A model generated the notes under the pieces. It was given only the letters and a program-made list of their open reading frames with translations. It ran no database searches and was not told where the DNA came from. From Comamonas sp. lk (lineage in GTDB: Bacteria; Pseudomonadota; Gammaproteobacteria; Burkholderiales; Burkholderiaceae_C), in the NCBI GenBank assembly GCA_945875225.1, contig CAMCJY010000010.1, positions 1 to 15,689 of the forward strand: 15,689 bases of DNA. The letters are read 5' to 3'. Below, one piece after another: positions 6,128 through 11,937 of the stretch; position 1 is the stretch's first letter, and every line of letters begins with the position of its first letter. The position numbers and the translations under genes are program-made.

Positions 6128-7918
6128 ATGCGGCAAACAATTCCCCGATGGCGTGCGCTAGTGTTGCTTCTAGGCGTATGCGTGTGCTTGGCGCCCGGTA
6201 CTTGGGCCGCTGACAAGGCCCGTCCCAACATCGTCATTCTGGTCGCCGATGATTGGGGCTTTAGCGATGTCGGTGCGTTTGGCGGGGAAATCGCCACGCC
6301 GCATCTAGATAGCCTGGCCGCAAAGGGTAGCCGTTTTTCTAACTTTCACGTGGCCGCTACCTGTTCGCCGACCCGCTCCATGTTGCTGACCGGAGTGGAC
6401 CACCACCGCAACGGCGTGGGCAATATGCCCGAGACCACGCCGCCCGAGCAGGAGGGCAAGCCGGGCTATGCCGGCGTGCTGGCACCCGATACCGTCACCC
6501 TGGCCACCATGCTGCGTGATGTGGGTTACCACACCTATATCGCGGGCAAGTGGCATGTTGGCAAAGCGCCCGCAAACCTTCCTGGCCGGCGTGGTTTCGA
6601 GCGCTCGTTTATCCAGGCCGATAGCGGCACCGACAACTGGGAAAACCGGCCTTACATGATGCTCTACGACAAAACTTATTGGTTTGAGCAAGATCGCGCG
6701 GCGCAACTGCCAAAAGACTTTTATTCCTCACGCTTTTTTATCGATAAGACCATCGGCTATATCCGCGAGCAGGCGGCAGATGGCAAGCCATTTATGGCCT
6801 ACATCGGCTTTCAGGCCAACCATATTCCGATCCAGGCTCCAGCGGAGTTTGTTGCCAAATACCGCGGCCGGTATGACCAGGGTTGGACCGCTTTGCGCCA
6901 GGCCCGGCGCGATGGTGCGGTACGGGCAGGCGTGATGCCGGCGGGCATGCCGATGAGCACGCTGCCCAGCACTGTGCCTTGGGACAGCCTGACGCCGGAT
7001 AAGCAGCGCCAGCAGGCGCGCCGTATGGAGGTCTATGCCGGTATGGCCGAGGCCATGGATGCCGAGGTGGGCCGCCTCGTACAGCACCTTAAATCGAGCG
7101 GCCAGTATGACAACACCGTATTCGTGTTTTTGTCCGACAACGGGTCTGACCCAGCCGATCCTTTCAATATACCCAGCGCCAATGCCTGGGTACGGATGAA
7201 CTACCAGGTGGACGCAGACCCGCTGGGCGGCAAGGGCACGTTTTCGGCCAACGGACCGAGTTGGGCCAGCGCCACGGTAGGGCCATTACAAGGCTATAAA
7301 TACTTTGCCAGCGAGGGTGGATTGCGGGTGCCGCTGATCGTCTCGGGCTTGCCGGGCGTGGCCTCTGGGCGGGTGGTTTCAGTGCTGACGCATGTCAACG
7401 ATATTGTGCCCACCTTGCTCGAGGCCGCCGGTATTGCACCGCACCAGGGGCAGTATGCGGGGCAGACAGTACAGCCCTTGAGCGGTCGCAGCCTCTTGCC
7501 TTTGTTACAAGGCAAAGCCGATTACGCCTACCGCCCTGACGAAGCCCTGGGCTATGAGCTAGCTGGCAGCGCAGCGCTTTTTTTGGGCGACTACAAGCTA
7601 GTGAAAAACATAGCGCCGCTGGGCGATGGCCAGTGGCGCTTGTTTAACCTGCACCAGGATCCCGGCGAGACCTTGGACTTACAGTCCGCCCAACCGGTGG
7701 TGTTTGCCTCTATGCGGGCCGCCTATGACAAATACGCGCAAGACTACGGCGTGCTGCCGGTACCCGAGGGCTTTGACCTGCAAAAAGCCGCTATGTATTA
7801 CGCGATCCACCACTATTTCCTGCCTAAATTGCGCGCGGCCTGGCCTGGGTACTTGGCGCTGGCCGGTGCCGTACTGGGATGGGCGTACTGGCGCAGGCGC
7901 CGCAAAGCTATTTCTTGA
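6128..7918 (+). CDS. AtsA-like arylsulfatase with signal peptide and C-terminal membrane anchor
   Basis: A 596-aa type I sulfatase that should hydrolyse sulfate esters in the periplasm. Numbered from the ATG at 6128, a signal peptide runs to about residue 28. Metal ligands are in VADDWGF (D41, D42). The formylglycine site is C79-S-P-T-R83, followed by MLLTGVDHHRNGVGNM as in Pseudomonas AtsA. GKWHVG (K141, H143), H232 in ANHIPIQAP, SDNG (D337, N338) and K391 in GYKYFASEGG complete the active site. Residues 571-588 form a hydrophobic helix ending in WRRRRKAIS, a tail anchor that soluble AtsA-type enzymes lack. AAGG at 6118-6121 favours the ATG at 6128 over the GTG three bases upstream. No formylglycine-generating enzyme gene is nearby. 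The 3' end overlaps the opposing gene by 11 bases. Confidence 0.93.
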   Translation: MRQTIPRWRALVLLLGVCVCLAPGTWAADKARPNIVILVADDWGFSDVGAFGGEIATPHLDSLAAKGSRFSNFHVAATCSPTRSMLLTGVDHHRNGVGNMPETTPPEQEGKPGYAGVLAPDTVTLATMLRDVGYHTYIAGKWHVGKAPANLPGRRGFERSFIQADSGTDNWENRPYMMLYDKTYWFEQDRAAQLPKDFYSSRFFIDKTIGYIREQAADGKPFMAYIGFQANHIPIQAPAEFVAKYRGRYDQGWTALRQARRDGAVRAGVMPAGMPMSTLPSTVPWDSLTPDKQRQQARRMEVYAGMAEAMDAEVGRLVQHLKSSGQYDNTVFVFLSDNGSDPADPFNIPSANAWVRMNYQVDADPLGGKGTFSANGPSWASATVGPLQGYKYFASEGGLRVPLIVSGLPGVASGRVVSVLTHVNDIVPTLLEAAGIAPHQGQYAGQTVQPLSGRSLLPLLQGKADYAYRPDEALGYELAGSAALFLGDYKLVKNIAPLGDGQWRLFNLHQDPGETLDLQSAQPVVFASMRAAYDKYAQDYGVLPVPEGFDLQKAAMYYAIHHYFLPKLRAAWPGYLALAGAVLGWAYWRRRRKAIS

Positions 7919-8333
7919 TGCGATCGACCAGCATTTTGTAGCCGTTGTCGTTGGGTGTCATCCCATCGTCTTCGGTGCGGCTAATGGGCAGCACGATGTC
8001 ACCGTGTTCTTCTGCGATACGCCGGATGATTTTTTGCGTCTTGCTGATGTCCACCTGAAACTTCGGATCATTACCAGCGGGCAATACCCAGTACACCTTG
8101 TCCGCTTCGGTCAGCTTGCGCAGCACCCGCAGTTCGGTTTCGGTAAAGACATAAAAATGGTCGTAGGTGCCCAGACTGATGATGACGCGCTTGGCGACCA
8201 GCGGCGTCTTTTTCATGAACTCCTTGTTCCACTTTTGCGAACTCAGGCCTTCTTTGCTATAGGTTTTGCATTCGGGCCGCATCTCGGCCAAGCTGGTTGC
8301 AATGCCATCTCCAACAATCAAACACTCCAACAT
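7908..8333 (-). CDS. small SGNH/GDSL-like protein with substituted catalytic positions
   Basis: A 141-aa protein with no signal peptide. Its block pattern recalls SGNH hydrolases: block I IVGDGIATS (6-14), GLSSQKWN (29-36), block III ISLGTYDH (52-59) and block V DGMTPNDNGYKMLVD (123-137). Compared with GDS, GxND and DxxH, the nucleophile Ser is Gly10, the oxyanion Asn is Tyr57 and the catalytic His is Thr126; only D123 remains. I recall short relatives in Comamonadaceae and Polynucleobacter with GDSIA and DGIHP at these places. AAGGA lies 7 bases before the ATG. It is the last gene of the leftward HTTM cluster and overlaps the sulfatase tail to tail. It may be a binding or structural protein rather than an enzyme; the fold call is an inference from motifs. 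Confidence 0.72.
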   Translation of the reverse strand: MLECLIVGDGIATSLAEMRPECKTYSKEGLSSQKWNKEFMKKTPLVAKRVIISLGTYDHFYVFTETELRVLRKLTEADKVYWVLPAGNDPKFQVDISKTQKIIRRIAEEHGDIVLPISRTEDDGMTPNDNGYKMLVDRIKK

Positions 8334-8367
8334 AGCTTTTCCTTATACGTGACGCAATTGCGGCCTG

Positions 8368-8401
8368 GGCTTGCCGCCCAGCGAACGCTTGGCAACAAGC
8401 C
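8368..8401 (-). other. intercistronic RNA hairpin between the HTTM and SGNH-like genes
   Basis: As minus-strand RNA, GGCUUGUUGCC (8401-8391) pairs with GGCGGCAAGCC (8378-8368) over 11 positions, two of them G-U. The 12-base loop can form a further AGC/GCU stem on GUUC. On the plus strand the two G-U positions become C-A mismatches, so the structure favours the transcribed strand. With no T-tract it looks like an mRNA processing or stability element, not an intrinsic terminator. Confidence 0.45.
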
Positions 8402-8410
8402 TGCTTTCAC

Positions 8411-9205
8411 TCACCAAAAAACCCGCTGCGACGAGCACGCAAGTATGGCCGGAAATGTGACCAGCCAAGCCCAAAAAAAGCGATTCAGGCCGAAAAACCA
8501 GAAAACCAAGAAATGAAACACCATCGCGAAAGCGCAATAAACCAAAGCCACCAGCGGATGCAGCAGTGCCAGCGGCGCGGCACATTCCCATCCAATGAAG
8601 GCCCAGGCGCCTAGGCGGGCCACCCAAGGCTTGCGCAAAACGCTGGCCGGCGGCAGCGGGCCGTAAATGGCGGCGTTGAGAAAAATAGTCATAGCCTGGC
8701 CGCTGCGCCATTCGGGCTGCATTAGCTTGACCCAGCCCGACATAAAGTAAGAGCTAATCGATTGCAAACAGATGTACCACAGGCCCGCGCGCCAAGCCAA
8801 GTGGGAGTCGCCACCGAGCTGAACCAACTCTGCCAAGAGGAGCCCAGTCAGCGCCACCAGTGTCATGAAATCGCTGCCGCCGTTAAACGCACCGCGCCAG
8901 CGGATGAGCATCAACACGTGGCTGGCAAATAAAAATAGCGCCATTGCCAAGTCGCTGCCCTGCCAGGCCAGCAAGAGCAAGACGGGCAAGCGCAGCAGCA
9001 AATGTACCTGCATGGCGCTGTCTGCAAACAGCAAGTCCAGCAACTTTTGCACCGGGCCCGGGGGGATGTCGGCGCGCTGCACCGGCCAGGCCCACAAGCC
9101 CTGCGCCGTCAAGGCCAGGCGTATGCGCAAATATTCCAGGGTTTGCAGCAACATGCTTAAGGCCAGCAAGACCTCCAGCGCACGGGCAGCGCTGCTTACC
9201 GGCAT
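8411..9205 (-). CDS. HTTM-type multi-pass membrane protein
   Basis: A 264-aa integral membrane protein with about six or seven hydrophobic helices (around 8-30, 65-81, 84-101, 112-130, 138-156, 197-230, 233-257). SGWVKLMQPEWRSGQA at 156-171 and the following ATGIFL-like helix match the HTTM domain, the membrane fold shared with vitamin K-dependent gamma-carboxylase. HFLVFWFFGLNRFFW at 231-245 is the region where HTTM proteins usually place a conserved His. The carboxylase-type C-terminal lumenal domain is absent, as in most bacterial HTTM proteins, whose function is unknown. It starts inside the end of the upstream gene (10-base overlap), so the two are coupled. Family assignment is by motif memory. 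Confidence 0.75.
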   Translation of the reverse strand: MPVSSAARALEVLLALSMLLQTLEYLRIRLALTAQGLWAWPVQRADIPPGPVQKLLDLLFADSAMQVHLLLRLPVLLLLAWQGSDLAMALFLFASHVLMLIRWRGAFNGGSDFMTLVALTGLLLAELVQLGGDSHLAWRAGLWYICLQSISSYFMSGWVKLMQPEWRSGQAMTIFLNAAIYGPLPPASVLRKPWVARLGAWAFIGWECAAPLALLHPLVALVYCAFAMVFHFLVFWFFGLNRFFWAWLVTFPAILACSSQRVFW

Positions 9206-9717
9206 GGCAGTACCGGTGAGCGCATCATGGTGTCTTCTTCTATCAAGCCCGAGGGTCCGTCCAGCAGCATGCGTACTTCAAACTGGCCGTGCGTACAGCC
9301 CGGCTGTTGGGCTAGCAGACTTTGGCAGACCAGGCGTGAAACCAATTGGTAGCTGACCAGGGCCCGCGCGTCTGCGTCTTCCGCCATGTGGTTGAGGTCT
9401 GCTGCCAGATGCTCCACCAGGTTTTGCTGTACCAGGGCCAAATTGGTATCGGCGTTATGGAGCAAATGCAGCACCCGGCGCGGGCGCCGTGGAAAGATGG
9501 GGTTCCAGTCCGACCATTGCAGTGCGTCTGAGGGCGCGGTATGGGGAAGCGCCCAGCGCGCATAAAGATGCGGCACATTGCCGGTGGCGTGAAAAAACTT
9601 CCAATTGGGGAAAAAAGCCCGAAGCAAAAATAGCCAAGGCCCCGTCACGATGCGGCTTTTAAACACCAGGGTCGCCAGCAGCACCAAAAAGTACAGCAGA
9701 AAAAGTGCTTCAAGCAT
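9196..9717 (-). CDS. one-TM membrane protein with FFPNW motif, HTTM partner
   Basis: A 173-aa protein with one N-terminal transmembrane helix (about residues 3-19) and then FFPNWKFFHATGNVPHLYAR (35-54). The motif of a membrane helix followed by PNW.FF is typical of small proteins encoded next to HTTM genes (DUF5819-like). The remainder is a soluble alpha/beta domain with a helical VQQNLVEHLAADLNHMAEDA stretch and a C-terminal EVRMLLDG strand. The ATG at 9717 is chosen because the helix follows at once; a GTG at 9789 would add 24 polar residues. No good Shine-Dalgarno is seen for either. It is the first gene of the leftward trio and overlaps the HTTM gene by 10 bases. Function unknown. Confidence 0.75.
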   Translation of the reverse strand: MLEALFLLYFLVLLATLVFKSRIVTGPWLFLLRAFFPNWKFFHATGNVPHLYARWALPHTAPSDALQWSDWNPIFPRRPRRVLHLLHNADTNLALVQQNLVEHLAADLNHMAEDADARALVSYQLVSRLVCQSLLAQQPGCTHGQFEVRMLLDGPSGLIEEDTMMRSPVLPCR

Positions 9718-9815
9718 GGCGGCCCATTTCACTTGGACAAAGGTGTGAGAAGTTTCGCACGGCTGGCGGTTCACTCTGCTCCATGGCACATCGCTCCAAC
9801 AATAGCAGTGAAAAG

Positions 9816-9821
9816 ATTGTA
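9816..9821 (-). promoter_or_regulatory. candidate -10 element for the HTTM gene cluster
   Basis: TACAAT on the minus strand matches TATAAT at five of six positions and lies about 100 bases before the first gene's ATG at 9717. No good -35 is found 16-18 bases upstream, so this is a weak call. Confidence 0.25.
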
Positions 9822-9835
9822 GTGAGCGCCTGCCC

Positions 9836-9868
9836 GGCTAAGCCCTAAGACCCGGCCTTAGGCTAAGG
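9836..9868. repeat. overlapping palindromes and GGCTAAG direct repeat
   Basis: Between two divergent genes, GGCTAAG occurs at 9836-9842 and 9861-9867. CCTAAG (9844-9849) can pair with CTTAGG (9857-9862) over a 7-base loop, and CCTTAG-G-CTAAGG (9856-9868) is itself a perfect palindrome around one base. The two pairings exclude each other. This is dense symmetry for a non-coding stretch and could be an operator. Confidence 0.35.
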
Positions 9869-9905
9869 GCAGGGGTAAGAGGGCTTGCGCTTGGGGGCCG
9901 GTTTT

Positions 9906-9919
9906 TTGCGCTAGATCAA
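9906..9919 (+). promoter_or_regulatory. candidate FNR/ANR-type box upstream of the urate-oxidase-N-like gene
   Basis: TTGCG-CTAG-ATCAA fits TTGAT-N4-ATCAA with a perfect right half and three of five in the left half. The centre is 60 bases before the ATG at 9973. If it acts from -41.5, transcription would start near 9954, but the -10 region there (TCGATAAA) is poor. Oxygen-responsive control is an inference. Confidence 0.35.
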
Positions 9920-9972
9920 GGCAGCGGTTAATATCCGACATTTCGATAAATCATTTTTTTGGAGTTTTGCTC

Positions 9973-10566
9973 ATGAGTCAAATATTGCAATCCCTGCATA
10001 AAACGCTGCTGGCCGGTCTGGTCCTGCTGGTCGCTATCGTCTTTATTGCCGGTGCGGTGTCGGGCAGTCCGCTAGAACTGACCCCGGTGTGGTGGAGCTT
10101 CTTCTTCCGCTGGCTGCACGTTTCCTGCGGCGTGATGTGGATTGGCCTCTTGTGGTATTTCAACTTCGTTCAAATCCCCAGCATGCCCAAGATCCCCGAT
10201 GAGCAAAAGCCCGCGATCAGCAAGGTGATTGCACCGACCGCACTGTTTTGGTTCCGTTGGGCGGCACTGGCTACCGTGGTCACCGGCCTGGTCGTAGCCA
10301 GCCTCCAAGGCTATTTGCACGCAGCCCTGCGCCTACAAGTGGGCTTTGCCGCCATTGGTATTGGCATGTGGCTGGCCCTAATCATGGCCTTTAACGTATG
10401 GTTCATCATCTGGCCTAACCAGAAGAAGGCCCTTGGCATTGTCCAAGTGGAGCCGGCTGAAAAAGCTGCTGCGGCCCGCCTGGCTATGCTGGTGTCACGC
10501 ACCAATACGCTGCTTTCTATCCCCATGCTGTACATGATGTCGGCCCAATCCCACGGCGGGCTGTAA
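9973..10566 (+). CDS. urate oxidase N-terminal-domain (PuuD-type) membrane protein
   Basis: A 197-aa integral membrane protein with about five hydrophobic helices (around 11-30, 44-65, 89-112, 122-146 and 176-190). WLHVSCGVMWIGLLWYFNF (47-65) and VQIPSMPKIPDEQKP just after it are characteristic of the urate oxidase N-terminal family (PF06181), the membrane part of PuuD urate hydroxylase. The cytochrome c domain that completes PuuD is absent, and no purine genes are nearby, so urate oxidation by this protein is doubtful. His49 and His116 lie in or next to helices and could be haem ligands. GGAG at 9961-9964 sits 8 bases before the ATG at 9973, which rules out the TTG at 9967. Confidence 0.82.
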   Translation: MSQILQSLHKTLLAGLVLLVAIVFIAGAVSGSPLELTPVWWSFFFRWLHVSCGVMWIGLLWYFNFVQIPSMPKIPDEQKPAISKVIAPTALFWFRWAALATVVTGLVVASLQGYLHAALRLQVGFAAIGIGMWLALIMAFNVWFIIWPNQKKALGIVQVEPAEKAAAARLAMLVSRTNTLLSIPMLYMMSAQSHGGL

Positions 10567-10663
10567 GTAATTACCCGGATGGCAAGCACGGCTGCGCACA
10601 TGAAATTACAAGGCGCGGCGTTTTGCGACTGAAATATGCGCTACCCTCAGGGCAGCGAAGCAT

Positions 10664-10669
10664 TAGAAT
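10664..10669 (+). promoter_or_regulatory. candidate -10 element for the LivK-type gene
   Basis: TAGAAT matches TATAAT at five of six positions and lies 67 bases before the ATG at 10737. The base pairs 17 upstream (CTACCC region) make a poor -35. The 170-base gap after the previous gene suggests separate transcription. Confidence 0.3.
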
Positions 10670-10736
10670 TTGTGCCCCTGCCCAGCCCTTGGGCCTTCAG
10701 CAAGTTTTCTTAAAAATTAAATGGAGTTTGACTTTC

Positions 10737-11876
10737 ATGAAACTGAAAACCCTCGCATCCGCCGTACTGGCACTGTCCACCGGATTGGCTATGGCACAAA
10801 GCGTTGTGACCATTGCTCACGTCGGCCCTACCAGTGGCGCTATTGCCCACCTGGGCAAAGACAATGAAAACGGCGCCATCATGGCCGTAGAAGAGCTCAA
10901 TGCAGCCGGCGTCACCATCGGCGGCAAAAAAGTCACCCTCAAGCTGATGACCGAAGACGACGGCGCTGATCCTAAGCAAGGCACGGCAGTGGCCCAAAAG
11001 TTGGCCGATGCCAAAGTGGTCGGCGTGATCGGTCACCTGAACTCTGGCACCTCCATCCCCGCTTCCAAAATCTACAGCGATGCGGGCATCCCCCAAATCT
11101 CTCCTTCTGCTACCAACCCAAAGTACACACGCCAAGGCTTCAAGACTACCTTCCGCGTGGTGGCTGATGACACCCAATTGGGTGGCACTTTGGGCAAGTA
11201 CGCTGTCAACACGCTCAAGGGCAAAGCCATTGCGGTGATCGACGACCGCACCGCTTACGGCCAAGGTGTGGCTGAAGAGTTCAGCAAAGCGGTTGTTGCA
11301 GCGGGCGGCAGCGTTGTTGCCAAAGAGTTCACTACCGACAAAGCCACCGACTTCAACGCCATCTTGACCACTATCAAAGGCAAAAAGCCCGATGTGGTGT
11401 TCTTTGGCGGTATGGACGCGGTTGCAGGCCCGATGCTGCGGCAGATGAAATCCTTGGGCATCAATGCCAAGTTCATGGGTGGTGACGGCATCTGCTCGGC
11501 AGAGTTGGTCAAGCTCGGCGGTGACGCGATTGCGGATAACCAAGTTTATTGCGCGGAAGCTGGCGGCGTAGAGAAAGGCAGCAAATACGAAAAATCCAAA
11601 AACGAATTTGAGGCCAAGTTCAAGGCAAAGTTCAATGCTGATGTCCAAGTCTATGCACCCTACGTGTATGACAGCGTGAAGTTGATGGTCGCCGCAATGG
11701 TCAAGGCTGGTTCTTCCGATCCGGCGAAATACCTGCCGGTTTTGGCCGCAACCAAGAACTTCGAGGGCGTTACGGGCGCAATTTCCTTTGACGCCAAAGG
11801 CGACATTTTGAATGGCGCATTGACCATGAAGACAGTGCGCGGTGGCAAGCTAGACACCATTGCAGTTATCCGTTAA
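10737..11876 (+). CDS. LivK-type branched-chain amino acid ABC transporter substrate-binding protein
   Basis: A 379-aa periplasmic binding protein (Leu/Ile/Val-binding family, Peripla_BP_6) that captures a small ligand and hands it to an ABC permease. A signal peptide covers residues 1-20 or so, with cleavage after GLAMA before QSVVTIAHVG. The mature protein shows family stretches VVGVIGHLNSGTSIPASKIY, SPSATNPKYTRQGF, AVIDDRTAYGQGVAEEF and VYAPYVYDSVKLMV. GGAG at 10723-10726 is 10 bases before the ATG, which supports this start over longer in-frame options. No permease or ATPase gene adjoins it: the gene is followed by a terminator and an opposing gene. The true ligand cannot be read from sequence; leucine-type, amide or aromatic ligands are all possible. 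Confidence 0.93.
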   Translation: MKLKTLASAVLALSTGLAMAQSVVTIAHVGPTSGAIAHLGKDNENGAIMAVEELNAAGVTIGGKKVTLKLMTEDDGADPKQGTAVAQKLADAKVVGVIGHLNSGTSIPASKIYSDAGIPQISPSATNPKYTRQGFKTTFRVVADDTQLGGTLGKYAVNTLKGKAIAVIDDRTAYGQGVAEEFSKAVVAAGGSVVAKEFTTDKATDFNAILTTIKGKKPDVVFFGGMDAVAGPMLRQMKSLGINAKFMGGDGICSAELVKLGGDAIADNQVYCAEAGGVEKGSKYEKSKNEFEAKFKAKFNADVQVYAPYVYDSVKLMVAAMVKAGSSDPAKYLPVLAATKNFEGVTGAISFDAKGDILNGALTMKTVRGGKLDTIAVIR

Positions 11877-11893
11877 TCACCGACTGCCCCAAC

Positions 11894-11921
11894 AAAAAAC
11901 CGGCCTTCGGACCGGTTTTTT
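11894..11921. terminator. bidirectional intrinsic terminator
   Basis: AAAAAACCGG at 11894-11903 and CCGGTTTTTT at 11912-11921 form a 10-bp perfect stem with an 8-base loop (CCTTCGGA). The A-tract and T-tract make it work on both strands, ending the LivK-type gene (stop at 11876) and the opposing dinG (stop at 11938). Confidence 0.92.
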
Positions 11922-11937
11922 TACGTCTGCTAATTTC

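Noticed and set aside
7626..8516. 296-residue plus-strand frame spanning the end of the sulfatase and the SGNH-like gene
   Set aside because: It runs out of frame through the sulfatase and antisense to the SGNH-like gene, both of which show motif support.
9890..9908. GGGGCCGGTTTTTT as an intrinsic terminator on the plus strand
   Set aside because: The possible stem with CGGCC at 9853-9857 is only 5 bp across a loop of about 38 bases, and no rightward gene lies upstream to be terminated.
10710..11648. 312-residue open frame on the minus strand inside the LivK-type gene
   Set aside because: It is a shadow of a strongly supported gene; its Asp/Gly/His-rich composition is typical of antisense frames in GC-rich DNA.
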